From contig NZ_BANU01000032.1 in assembly GCF_000333035.1 (NCBI RefSeq), positions 1-64,000 on the forward strand: a stretch of 64,000 bases of DNA, in the 5' to 3' direction. The position numbers were made by a program, and so were the translations under genes. Every line of letters begins with the position of its first letter. Within the stretch, counting starts at the first letter, position 1. Below the pieces are notes generated by a model that saw only the letters and a program-made list of their open reading frames with translations, was not told the DNA's origin and searched no databases. Positions 10,733 to 19,922 of the stretch are shown piece by piece. The stretch is from Gordonia sihwensis NBRC 108236 (lineage in GTDB: Bacteria > Actinomycetota > Actinomycetes > Mycobacteriales > Mycobacteriaceae).

Positions 10733-11512
10733 GTGCCGCTGCCCGATCCAGCCGTGCTGACCCTGTTGATCGGCGGCGCGGTGGTCGCGGGCTGGATCGA
10801 CGCGGTGGTCGGCGGAGGCGGACTGGTGCTGATCCCGCTGCTGCTCATCGTCTTTCCGTCGATGGCGCCGGCGACGGCACTCGGCACCAACAAGCTCACC
10901 GCGATCTGGGGGACCGCGACCGCGGCGGTGCTGTACCTGCGGCGGGTGCCGGTCGACCGCGGGCTCGCCGCGGCGAGCGTGCCCGTCGCCGCCTCGTGTG
11001 CCGCGCTCGGCGCGCTGGCCGCCGGAGCCCTCAGTTCTGACGTGATGCGGCCGGTGGTCATCGTGCTGATGGTGGCGGTCGGTCTCTTCGTGGCGCGCCG
11101 CCCGGAGTTCGGGTCGGCGAGCGCCGCCGGTTCGAGACCGATCCGGCGCGGTCGCTACGCGGCGGCGCTGGTGGCCTTCGGCGTCATCGGCTTCTACGAC
11201 GGAATCTTCGGTCCGGGGACCGGCATGTTCCTGATCATCACGTTGACGGCGCTTCTCGGCCAGAGTTTCCTCACCAGTGCCACGCTGGCGAAGGTGGCGA
11301 ACACTGCCACCAACGGCGGCGCACTCGTAGTCTTCGCGGTGCAGGGCGACGTGTGGTGGACGCTGGGCGCGATCCTGGCCGCGGCCAACATCGCCGGATC
11401 GGTGCTGGGATCGACGCTGGTGCTCGGCCGTGGCACGGGCGTGGTTCGGGTGGCGCTGCTCGTGGTGGTCGTGGTGATGGCCGGTAAGCTCACCTACGAC
11501 CAGTTCTGGTGA
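10733..11512 (+). CDS. TSUP (TauE/SafE) family membrane permease
   Basis: About 259 residues, nearly all hydrophobic, with seven to eight predicted membrane spans. The family exports or takes up sulfite, sulfonates and related small anions. Typical elements are the paired AGWIDAVVGGGGLVLIPLLL and FGVIGFYDGIFGPGTGMFLI, the two internally repeated glycine-rich loops. The GTG at 10733 is preferred for its GAAGGA ribosome site; a GTG at 10715 would add six residues. It is divergent from prfC and converges with the first KAS III gene across a palindromic terminator. The substrate cannot be read from the sequence. Confidence 0.85.
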   Translation: MPLPDPAVLTLLIGGAVVAGWIDAVVGGGGLVLIPLLLIVFPSMAPATALGTNKLTAIWGTATAAVLYLRRVPVDRGLAAASVPVAASCAALGALAAGALSSDVMRPVVIVLMVAVGLFVARRPEFGSASAAGSRPIRRGRYAAALVAFGVIGFYDGIFGPGTGMFLIITLTALLGQSFLTSATLAKVANTATNGGALVVFAVQGDVWWTLGAILAAANIAGSVLGSTLVLGRGTGVVRVALLVVVVVMAGKLTYDQFW

Positions 11513-11519
11513 TCGCAGA

Positions 11520-11568
11520 AATTTCGGCTCCCGCAACGGTCTCACAGAGCGCTGCGGGAGCCGAAATT
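11520..11568. terminator. Palindromic bidirectional terminator, copy 1 of a dispersed repeat
   Basis: Perfect 16-base arms AATTTCGGCTCCCGCA and TGCGGGAGCCGAAATT around a 17-base loop, between two convergent genes. The arm core and most of the loop recur at 37811-37853 (GGCTCCCGCAACGGTCTCAC shared), so this is a repeated element, not just a local hairpin. Confidence 0.85.
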
Positions 11569-11578
11569 CTCGGAGCTC

Positions 11579-12598
11579 TCACTCGAACGGTATCGGCGGC
11601 ATCGTGACGACCTGAGCGGCGTAGCTGAGCCCGGCGCCGTAACCGAGCAGGAGGGCCGTGTCGCCGGGTTTGGCCTGCCCGGTGGAGAGCAGGTCCTCCA
11701 TGGCGAGCGGAATCGACGCCGCCGAGGTGTTGCCGGTCTTCTCGATGTCGTTCGCCACGACAGTCGACTCGGGGAACTTCAGACTGCGCGCAAGCAACTC
11801 GTTGATCCGCGAATTGGCCTGATGCGGAACGAAGACGTCGATGTCGGCGGCGTCGACCTTGGCGACGTCGAGGGCGCGCTGAGCGGCCTTGCCCATTTCG
11901 AACGCGGCCCAGCGGAACACGGCGGTGCCCTCGAGCCGCAGGTACGGCCGCTTCTCGATGTCGCCTGCGTCCATGTAGCTGACCCAGTCGATGTCCTGCC
12001 GGATCGCGTTGAACTGCGTTCCGTCGCTTCCCCACACCACCGGGCCGAGGCCCTGCTTCTCGGTGGGGCCGACCACCACGGCGCCCGCGCCGTCGCCGAA
12101 GATGAAGCAGTTGGTGCGGTCGGTCATGTCCAGAGTCACCGACAGTTGTTCGGCACCGACCACCAGTACGTGAGTGGCGCTGCCGCCGCGCACCATGTCG
12201 GAGGCCAGCGACAGCGCGTAGCCGAATCCGGCGCAGCCGACGGTGACGTCGAACGCGGGGACTCCGTTGGCACCGAGTTCGGTGGCGATCGCGACGGCGC
12301 CGGCGGGCGTCAGCAGCAGATGGGTGTTGGTGGCGAGGATGACCGCATCGATGTCCGCGCCCGAAAGGAGGGCGTTGGCGATCGCCTTGCGGCCGGCGTT
12401 GACGCCCATCTCCACCACGGTCTCGTCCCGGCGCGCGAACCGCCGGCTCTTGATGCCGGTGCGGGTGTAGATCCATTCGTCCGAGGAGTCGATGTACTCG
12501 CAGATCTCGTCGTTGGTGACGACGCGCTCGGGGCGGTGGGCGCCGATCCCGAGCATGCCGATCATCTGTGTGCCGACGGCTTCAGGCAATTCGGCCAT
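11579..12598 (-). CDS. 3-oxoacyl-ACP synthase III-like protein (FabH family), copy 1
   Basis: 339 residues from an ATG at 12598 with GGAGA seven bases upstream. KAS III enzymes condense an acyl-CoA with malonyl-ACP. The triad is intact: Cys122 ([10 protein letters not shown]), His259 ([10 protein letters not shown]) and Asn290 ([13 protein letters not shown]). Substrate and CoA-site segments ([24 protein letters not shown]) are normal. A second family member on the same strand lies at 18741-19910, with two ABC exporter loci in between. Whether this copy serves lipid synthesis or a specialised acyl product is open. A 16-base inverted repeat, GTGTGC-CGGA-GCACAC at 12624-12639, lies just upstream. 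Confidence 0.88.
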   Translation of the reverse strand: MAELPEAVGTQMIGMLGIGAHRPERVVTNDEICEYIDSSDEWIYTRTGIKSRRFARRDETVVEMGVNAGRKAIANALLSGADIDAVILATNTHLLLTPAGAVAIATELGANGVPAFDVTVGCAGFGYALSLASDMVRGGSATHVLVVGAEQLSVTLDMTDRTNCFIFGDGAGAVVVGPTEKQGLGPVVWGSDGTQFNAIRQDIDWVSYMDAGDIEKRPYLRLEGTAVFRWAAFEMGKAAQRALDVAKVDAADIDVFVPHQANSRINELLARSLKFPESTVVANDIEKTGNTSAASIPLAMEDLLSTGQAKPGDTALLLGYGAGLSYAAQVVTMPPIPFE

Positions 12599-12759
12599 AT
12601 CTGGGTCTCCGATCGCTAGGCATGTGTGCCGGAGCACACCTTTGTCTTCCACGCTCTCACGGCCGCGCAGTTACCTGGAAGTAACGCGAGGCGCCGAGTG
12701 GGTCGGAAAAATATTCATCAAGCGTTGACCAGAGTGGCTCGCAGTGGTCAGATGGTCCT

Positions 12760-13818
12760 ATGCGCGCGATGATCCTCAAGGAGTTCCGCGAACTCAGGCG
12801 AGACCCCCGCACGATGGCCATGCTGATCGTCCTGCCGCTTCTGCTGCTGGTGATCTTCGGGTACGCGGCCAACTTCTACGTCTCGTCGGTCAAGACCGCG
12901 GTGGTCGGGCCGACGGCGACACAGGTGGCGCAGTCGCTGCCCGGGTACTTCGATGTCACCGATACCTACCCCGACCGCACGGCCGCAGAAGCGAAGGACC
13001 TGCTGCGCGAGAACGAGGTCGATGTCGCGGTGGTGGCCCCCGCCGGTCCCGGGGAGCAGGCGACGGCGTTCGTCGACGGGTCGAACATGTTCGCCGCCCA
13101 GTCGAGCGTCGGGGTGCTCAACAAGTTCGGCGACCGGGTCCACGTCGAGGTCCTCTTCAACCCGGATCTGAAGACGTCGTGGGTGATGGTGCCCGCGATC
13201 ATCGGTCTGATCCTCACGTTCATCGGCACCATCATCACCAGCATCGGTCTGGTGCGGGAGCGGGAGGCTGGCACACTGGAACAACTCGCGGTGATGCCGA
13301 TCCGGCCGAGTCAGGTGATTCTCGGAAAGATCGTGCCGTACTTCCTGCTCGCGGCGGTCGACCTGATCATCGTGACCGTCCTCGGCATGCTGTTGTTCGA
13401 CGTCCCGTTCAACGGGAACGTGCTGATATTCGCGCTGGGATCGGCGCTCTTCCTGTTCGTGGTCCTCGGGTTGGGAGTCTTCATCTCGACCGTCTCCCAG
13501 ACCACCGGGCAGGCGATTCAGACCGCATTCATGCTGTTGATGCCGCAGATTCTGCTCTCCGGCATGATCTTTCCGCTGGAAGCGATGGCCGCGGGCGTGC
13601 GGTGGATCGGTTATCTGCTGCCGCTGACCTATTTCACGATGATCTCCCAGGGAGTGATGCTGCGCGATGCGCCGATCTCGTCGCTGTGGCTCCCGTTGGT
13701 GGTCCTGGCGGTGATGGCCGTCGTGGTGTTCACCGGGGCGACGCTCCGCTTCCGGCGTGATCTCGCTCCCAACGCGCCGAAGGTGCACAACGCGGCGAGC
13801 GAGGCGGGCGCCGAATGA
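12760..13818 (+). CDS. ABC-2 type exporter permease
   Basis: 352 residues. One membrane span at about residues 20-40 is followed by a large soluble loop of roughly 120 residues, then a block of five spans (from TSWVMVPAIIGLILTFIGTI on) with the ABC-2 signature region REREAGTLEQLAVMPIRPSQ. This is the YhiH/YbhS-like long permease form. It overlaps the ATPase gene downstream by four bases and heads a four-gene operon permease-ATPase-ATPase-TetR. Multidrug or small-molecule export is likely. Confidence 0.88.
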   Translation: MRAMILKEFRELRRDPRTMAMLIVLPLLLLVIFGYAANFYVSSVKTAVVGPTATQVAQSLPGYFDVTDTYPDRTAAEAKDLLRENEVDVAVVAPAGPGEQATAFVDGSNMFAAQSSVGVLNKFGDRVHVEVLFNPDLKTSWVMVPAIIGLILTFIGTIITSIGLVREREAGTLEQLAVMPIRPSQVILGKIVPYFLLAAVDLIIVTVLGMLLFDVPFNGNVLIFALGSALFLFVVLGLGVFISTVSQTTGQAIQTAFMLLMPQILLSGMIFPLEAMAAGVRWIGYLLPLTYFTMISQGVMLRDAPISSLWLPLVVLAVMAVVVFTGATLRFRRDLAPNAPKVHNAASEAGAE

Positions 13819-14657
13819 TCGCCGAGATCGACGGGGTGAGCGTGCGGTTCGGTGACCGGACGGCCCTCGACGATGTGTCCGTGCGGGCGCCGGCCGGGAC
13901 GGTCGTCGCACTGGTCGGCGGCGACGGCGCGGGCAAGTCGACGCTGCTGCGCACCGTGGTCGGTGAACTCGCGCCGACGACGGGCACGGTGCGTGCGCCG
14001 CGGAAGAACCACATCGGATTCCTCGCCGCGGGCCCGGGCAGCTGGGCGGCGCTGACGGTGCGGCAGAACCTGGAGTTCGTCGGCGGGATCTACGGCCTGC
14101 GCGGAACCGAGCTCGACCGGCGGTGCGACGAACTGATCGGGCGTGCCGGCCTCGCGGACGCGGCGGACCGGACCGCCTCCGCGCTATCCGGCGGTATGCG
14201 CCGCAAACTGGGAGCGGCCATGGCGATGTTGCACCGGCCCGAGCTGCTGGTCATGGACGAGCCGAGCACCGGAGTCGATCCGGTCAGCCGCATCGATCTG
14301 TGGCGGATGATCTCCGAGGCGGCGGCGGAAGGCGCCGCGGTCCTGATGTCGACGACGTACCTGGACGAGGCCGAACGCGCCGGGCACCTGGTGGTCCTCG
14401 ACTCCGGACGGGTTCTGACACAGGGCTCCTATGACGACGTGCGCTCCGGATTCACCGGAGTCGTCACTCGCTCGGCACAGCCTGCGCGACCGGAGTGGTC
14501 ATGGCGCCGGGGACGCGAGCGTCACGATTACTGGCCCGACGAACGGCCCGGCGGCGAGACCCGCCCGGTGGATCTCGAACCGGTGGACCCCGATCTGGAG
14601 GACATCGTCATCTCACTGTCGCTCGCCGACCGGATGCGACGGGAGGTGACGGCATGA
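13815..14657 (+). CDS. ABC exporter ATP-binding protein (first of a pair)
   Basis: 280 residues. Walker A is GGDGAGKST, the signature LSGGMRRKLGAAMAM, and Walker B LLVMDEPSTGVD followed by a normal switch histidine region. The C-terminus extends past the ABC fold into an Arg/Trp-rich tail. Start and stop overlap both neighbours by four bases (ATGA), so translation is coupled. The pairing with a second ATPase resembles YbhF-type systems, where two ABC domains are fused and serve ABC-2 permeases. Confidence 0.88.
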   Translation: MIAEIDGVSVRFGDRTALDDVSVRAPAGTVVALVGGDGAGKSTLLRTVVGELAPTTGTVRAPRKNHIGFLAAGPGSWAALTVRQNLEFVGGIYGLRGTELDRRCDELIGRAGLADAADRTASALSGGMRRKLGAAMAMLHRPELLVMDEPSTGVDPVSRIDLWRMISEAAAEGAAVLMSTTYLDEAERAGHLVVLDSGRVLTQGSYDDVRSGFTGVVTRSAQPARPEWSWRRGRERHDYWPDERPGGETRPVDLEPVDPDLEDIVISLSLADRMRREVTA

Positions 14658-15523
14658 GTGAACCGGTGCTGCGGGCGCGGTCGGTGACCCGGCGATTCGG
14701 CGACGTCACCGCTGTCGACGATGTGTCGATGAGCGTCGAAGCAGGCGAGGTGGTCGGGCTCATCGGGGCCAACGGAGCGGGGAAGACCACGCTCATCCGC
14801 ATGCTTCTGGGCCTGTCGGCGGCGTCCGAGGGCTCCGTCGAGGTCCTCGGCGGCGCGCCGGATCGGGATCGTCGTGCACGATTGGGCTACGTTCCGCAGA
14901 ACCTGGGGCTCTACACCGACCTCACGGTGGAGGAGAACCTGGAGTTCAGCGCCGACGCCTACCGCGCGCAGAACGCCGAACTGCCCGGCCGGTTCTCCGA
15001 CGTGCGGCGCACCCTCGTGCGGGATCTGTCCCTGGGCGCCCAGCGGCAGGCGGCGTTCGCCATCGCCCTCGCTCACCGACCGGAAGTCCTCGTTCTCGAC
15101 GAACCGACGTCCGGCGTCGACGCCCTCGCCCGCGCCCGGCTGTGGGACACCATCCGTCAGCAGGCGGAGGCCGGCGTCGGGGTGCTGGTCACGACGCACT
15201 ACATGGAGGAAGCGCAGCAGTGCGACCGGCTGCTTCTGATGGTCGGCGGCCGGCTGGTCGGGTCGGGCAGCGAGGACGACATCATCGGCGACACCCGCGC
15301 GATCGCCGTTCGCACCGACGACTGGGCGGCGGCCTTCGCGGCGTTGAACGACGCCGACGTGCCGGTGATCCTGGCCGGCCGCGACATCCGAGTGCCCGAC
15401 ACCGATCCGGCGCAGATCGACGCGGTACTCGATGCCGCGGGAGTCTCCGCCGAGTGCGAACCCGTCCGAGCCACCATCGAGGAACGGATGCTGGTTCTCG
15501 CCCGGGAACGGCCGGCGCTGTGA
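14654..15523 (+). CDS. ABC exporter ATP-binding protein (second of a pair, degenerate signature)
   Basis: 289 residues. Walker A GANGAGKTT, Walker B VLVLDEPTSGVD and switch histidine TTHYMEEAQQ are intact. The ABC signature reads LSLGAQRQ instead of LSGGQ, which suggests an asymmetric ATPase pair with one weak site. The ATG overlaps the previous stop, and the stop overlaps the GTG of the TetR gene. The likely partner is the preceding ATPase, on the single permease at 12760. Confidence 0.86.
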   Translation: MSEPVLRARSVTRRFGDVTAVDDVSMSVEAGEVVGLIGANGAGKTTLIRMLLGLSAASEGSVEVLGGAPDRDRRARLGYVPQNLGLYTDLTVEENLEFSADAYRAQNAELPGRFSDVRRTLVRDLSLGAQRQAAFAIALAHRPEVLVLDEPTSGVDALARARLWDTIRQQAEAGVGVLVTTHYMEEAQQCDRLLLMVGGRLVGSGSEDDIIGDTRAIAVRTDDWAAAFAALNDADVPVILAGRDIRVPDTDPAQIDAVLDAAGVSAECEPVRATIEERMLVLARERPAL

Positions 15524-16116
15524 ACGCACGCACCAGGGGGCGGCCGCCGGGCGACGACGGAGCCGGCCGGACTCGCGGTGCGATCCTCGACGCTGCCCGG
15601 GAGCTTTTCGCCGCCAAGGGATTCGACCGCACGTCGATGCGCGAGGTCGCGCGGGCCGCCGGCGTCGACGCCGCGTTGATCCACCACTACTTCGGAACCA
15701 AATCGGGCCTGCTGGTGGCGGCGCTGACTCCGGAGCGCGATCCGGCCGACATCCTGGCCGGGGTCGCGGAGTCGACGGACGTCGGCGTCGCGCTCGTTCG
15801 CCGCGCCATCGGCTTCTGGGAGGAGAATCCGGAGCAGCGGCTGCGCGCGATCGCGATGCTGCGTGTGGCGGCGACGGACGACGAGGTCGCGGGCAGAGTG
15901 CGGGAGTTCTTCCTCGGTGCGGCCGGACGAGTCCTGCACGACGCGGCGCGAGGCGATCAGAGGCAGCGGAGGATCTCGCTGGTCGCGAGCCAGATGCTGG
16001 GCCTGGTGATGGCCCGCTACGTCTTCGCGCTACCCGAGATCGCGAGTGCGACGCCGGACGAGCTCGCCCGCCAGGTGGGGCCGGTGATGGATCACTATCT
16101 GACGGGCGACCTCTAG
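15520..16116 (+). CDS. TetR family transcriptional regulator of the ABC exporter operon
   Basis: 198 residues from a GTG overlapping the ATPase stop (GTGA). The N-terminal helix-turn-helix is clear: ILDAARELFAAKGFDRTSMREVARAAGVDAALIHHYFGTKSGL. The C-terminal ligand domain resembles the TetR_C family seen next to ABC-2 exporters (FFLGAAGRVLHDAARG). As the last gene of the operon it is probably an autoregulated local repressor that responds to the exported compound. Confidence 0.9.
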   Translation: MNARTRGRPPGDDGAGRTRGAILDAARELFAAKGFDRTSMREVARAAGVDAALIHHYFGTKSGLLVAALTPERDPADILAGVAESTDVGVALVRRAIGFWEENPEQRLRAIAMLRVAATDDEVAGRVREFFLGAAGRVLHDAARGDQRQRRISLVASQMLGLVMARYVFALPEIASATPDELARQVGPVMDHYLTGDL

Positions 16117-16204
16117 ACACCTCCATGTCAGCTGTACTCCCCGGACATCTAGCGCCGCCGGGTAGTGCGTCCGCTCCGGCACTGACCGGATTACCGTGAC
16201 AGGT

Positions 16205-16849
16205 ATGTCCGTCACGACCACTCGGCTCCTGGTGCTCGGCGCGGTCGGATTGTTCGAGCCGGTGAACGGCTATCAGATCCGGCGCGAGCTGATGTCGTGG
16301 CAGGTCGACGCCTGGGCGAGCATCAATCCCGGATCGATCTACCACGCTCTGCGATCTCTGGCGGGCCAGGGGCTCCTGATCGATCACACGATCGGCGACG
16401 GCGGTCGCGACGTGGTGGTGTACGAACTCGCCGAAGCAGGCAGGGTAGTGCTGGAGGACGCGATCGTCGCCGGGGTCTCGGAGGTGAACATCTACGACCG
16501 CCACGCTTTCCAAGCCGCGTTCGGACTGCTCCCGATGCTCGGCGACCGGCGCGCGGAAGCGGCTCTGCGCGCCCGCCGGGACGCGGTGCGCCGGGCCATC
16601 GGCGACGTCATGCCACCGGAGGACGGGCGGGCCTACGCACCGCCGCACGCGTTGCGCTCTCTGGCACTGTGGAAGCAGTTCGCGGAGGTGGAACTGCACT
16701 GGCTCGACGGGGTGCTCGCCGACATCGCCTCCGGCGCGCTCAGCTTCGAGGACACCGGCCGGTGGGCGCCGCCCGCCGACGACCCCGGCTACCAGATCGT
16801 CGAGGATCGCGAACGCTATCGCGCGGCGCTGCACCGCGCGCCGAACTGA
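16205..16849 (+). CDS. PadR family transcriptional regulator
   Basis: About 214 residues; an in-frame GTG at 16196 would add three. Neither start has a good ribosome site, so the mRNA may be leaderless. The N-terminal winged helix is typical of PadR: LVLGAVGLFEPVNGYQIRRELMSW, then INPGSIYHALRSLAGQGLL. The C-terminal half is a helical dimerisation region (AALRARRDAVRRAIGDV), as in the longer PadR members. It lies just upstream of a DrrAB-like exporter whose promoter carries a perfect palindrome, so it is the likely repressor of that exporter. Confidence 0.88.
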   Translation: MSVTTTRLLVLGAVGLFEPVNGYQIRRELMSWQVDAWASINPGSIYHALRSLAGQGLLIDHTIGDGGRDVVVYELAEAGRVVLEDAIVAGVSEVNIYDRHAFQAAFGLLPMLGDRRAEAALRARRDAVRRAIGDVMPPEDGRAYAPPHALRSLALWKQFAEVELHWLDGVLADIASGALSFEDTGRWAPPADDPGYQIVEDRERYRAALHRAPN

Positions 16850-16889
16850 CTACCCGCCGAACCGACCACCCGCCGAACATGACCGGCCA

Positions 16890-16919
16890 TTGACACGCCG
16901 CCTGCCGCCGTCGCACTAT
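16890..16919 (+). promoter_or_regulatory. Probable promoter of the DrrAB-like exporter
   Basis: A perfect -35 hexamer TTGACA at 16890-16895 and a weak -10 (CACTAT) 18 bases on. The -10 abuts the palindrome at 16919-16930, where a bound repressor would block RNA polymerase. Confidence 0.45.
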
Positions 16920-16930
16920 TGACTAGTCAA
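16919..16930. promoter_or_regulatory. Perfect 12-base palindrome, likely PadR operator
   Basis: TTGACTAGTCAA is its own reverse complement; a half-site copy TTTGACTA follows at once. It overlaps the predicted -10/+1 region of the exporter promoter and lies 24 bases before the ATPase start codon. Assignment to the upstream PadR gene is inference from position. Confidence 0.6.
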
Positions 16931-16954
16931 ATTTGACTACCGGAAGGAACCGGG

Positions 16955-17942
<988 letters not shown>

Positions 17943-17959
<17 letters not shown>

Positions 17960-18704
17960 GTCGTACATCGTCTTCCGCCGGCAGCTGCGGATGAATCTGC
18001 GCAATCCCGCGTGGGTTCTCATCGGCATCATGCAACCGGTGATGTATCTGGTCCTCTTCGGGCCGTTGCTGAAACCGCTGGTCGCGCAGTTCCCGGGAGT
18101 CGGCGACAACGCGTACACCTTCCTCGTTCCCGGTCTGCTGGTGCAGCTCGGAATGTTCGGTGCCATGTTCGCCGGGTTCGGGCTGATCGGCGAGTGGCGT
18201 GAGGGCGTCATCGAAGCCGAGCGCGTGACACCGGCCGGCCGGACCTCGCTGCTGTGCGGCCGGCTCCTGCGCGACCTCCTGCAGCTGCTCGTCCAGGCAC
18301 TGATCCTCGTGGCTCTCGGCTACGCGATGGGAATGCGGGCCTCGGTGCCGGGCATCGTTCTCGGCATCGTCATCACGCTGTTGGTCGGCGGTGCCTGCGC
18401 CGCCGCGTCGAACGCCTTGGCGCTCACCACCAAGAGCGAGGACGTGATGGCGCCGGTCCTCAACATGCTGCTGATGCCGATCCTGCTGCTGTCGGGCATC
18501 CTCCTGCCGATGACTCTCGGGCCGGCGTGGCTCGAGCGCGTGTCGGACTTCATGCCCTTCCGCTGGATCGTGGACTCGGTGCGCAGTTCGTTCCTCGGCG
18601 ACGTGATGTCGTCGCAGGTGGCGTGGGGTCTGCTGGCGGCGATCGTGCTCAGCGCCCTGGGCGGATGGTGGGGCACCAGCGTCTTCCGGAAGGAGAACGC
18701 CTGA
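17943..18704 (+). CDS. DrrB-like ABC-2 exporter permease
   Basis: 253 residues with six membrane spans and the ABC-2 loop GEWREGVIEAERVTPAGRTSLL. The partner ATPase is encoded immediately upstream, with which it overlaps. DrrB permeases export hydrophobic drugs or lipids. The locus PadR-ATPase-permease is complete in itself. Its neighbour downstream is the second FabH-like gene on the other strand, so a link between exporter and acyl product is possible but not shown. Confidence 0.9.
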
Positions 18705-18708
18705 GCGC

Positions 18709-18749
18709 GACCGGCGTCAGTCGACCCGTCAGGGCCGGCGTCAGTCGAC
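18709..18749. repeat. Direct duplication across the end of the second KAS III gene
   Basis: The 16-base segment CCGGCGTCAGTCGAC plus one flanking base occurs twice, 24 bases apart (18709-18725 and 18733-18749). The right copy contains the stop codon of the minus-strand gene at 18741. Confidence 0.7.
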
Positions 18750-19910
18750 GATGCCGGCCAGATGCGTGGCGAGGGGTCCCGGCTCGGCCTCGTCGAGCCC
18801 GTCGAAGGACGAGACGGTCGGTGCCGGCGGAAGTGTCGCCACGCAGCCGGCGTAGCTCAGACCCGCGCCGAAGCCGAGGATGAGGGCCAACTGGCCGCCC
18901 TGGGCCTTGCCGGTCGCCAGCATCTCCTCGATGGCCAGCGGGATCGAGGCCGCCGACGTGTTCGCGGTGTTCTCGATGTCGCCCGCCATCGGCAGGTCGT
19001 CGGGCAGGCCGAGATTCTTCCGCATCAGCTCGTTGATCCGGGCGTTGGCCTGGTGCGGGACGAAGACCTCGATGTCCGAGGGCCCCGCACCCGACTCGGT
19101 GAGCAGCTTGGTCAGCGCCTTGGGCAGGGTGATGGCGGCCCAGCGGAACACCCTGGGCCCCTCCATCTTGATGATCATCCGCCCGACGGGATCGGTCTGC
19201 GGATCCTTCTCCTGGTACTCGACCGATCGTGCCATGTAGTCGACGGTGTTGATGTTCTGTGCGATGGCCTCGGCGTTCTCGCCGTCGCTGCCGGACACCA
19301 CCGGGGAGATTCCGTTCACCTCGCTCGGCCCCACGACCACCGCTCCGGCCCCGTCTCCGAAGATGAATCCGGTGCTGCGGTCGGTCGGGTCGAGACCGAC
19401 GGACATGGTCTCGACGCCGATGACGACGGCATAGTGTGCGCTGCCCGCGCGGAGCGCGTCGGCGGCGACGCCGAGGGCGTAACCGAAGCCGCCGCAGCCT
19501 GCCGCCACATCGAAGGCGGGGATGCCGTTGAGGCCGATGTCGGAGGCGATGATCGGGGCTCCGTGCGGGACGTTCCACGGCCAGCTGCTGGTGGCGAGGA
19601 TGATCAGGTCGATCATCTCGCGATCGACACCGGAGTTGACGATCGCGCGATCGGCGGCCGCCGCTGACATGCTCCGCATCGTCTCGTCGCCGCTGATCCA
19701 GCGACGGTTGCGGATGCCGCTGCGCTCGAAGATCCAGTCGTCGGACGAGTCGAGCACCCGGCACAGCTGGTCGTTGGTGATCAGTCGCTTGGGGCGGTAT
19801 GCGCCGATGCCCAGCATCGCAACGTTCGGGTGGCCCGACGGGGTAGCCAATGTCGCCAAGATTCGTCCGTTCTCATTGCTCGATTCCGGCGACCGTGGTG
19901 CGCCGGACAC
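18741..19910 (-). CDS. 3-oxoacyl-ACP synthase III-like protein (FabH family), copy 2
   Basis: Up to 389 residues from a GTG at 19910. A TTG about 16 codons on is a possible shorter start, and neither has a clear ribosome site. The triad is present: Cys139 (AAGCGGFGYAL), the histidine in [10 protein letters not shown] and the asparagine in [13 protein letters not shown]. It resembles copy 1 through much of its length (SSDDWIFERSGI against [12 protein letters not shown]) but has an N-terminal extension and a C-terminal tail of about 30 residues. It may be a duplicated enzyme with a changed acyl substrate. Confidence 0.85.
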   Translation of the reverse strand: MSGAPRSPESSNENGRILATLATPSGHPNVAMLGIGAYRPKRLITNDQLCRVLDSSDDWIFERSGIRNRRWISGDETMRSMSAAAADRAIVNSGVDREMIDLIILATSSWPWNVPHGAPIIASDIGLNGIPAFDVAAGCGGFGYALGVAADALRAGSAHYAVVIGVETMSVGLDPTDRSTGFIFGDGAGAVVVGPSEVNGISPVVSGSDGENAEAIAQNINTVDYMARSVEYQEKDPQTDPVGRMIIKMEGPRVFRWAAITLPKALTKLLTESGAGPSDIEVFVPHQANARINELMRKNLGLPDDLPMAGDIENTANTSAASIPLAIEEMLATGKAQGGQLALILGFGAGLSYAGCVATLPPAPTVSSFDGLDEAEPGPLATHLAGIVD

Positions 19911-19922
19911 TCGGGCGTAATT

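Noticed and set aside
16124-16148. ATGT...ACAT before the PadR gene as a PadR operator.
   Set aside because: The spacing of 17 bases does not fit the usual short-spaced PadR site and the arms are only four bases; the palindrome at 16919 is far stronger.
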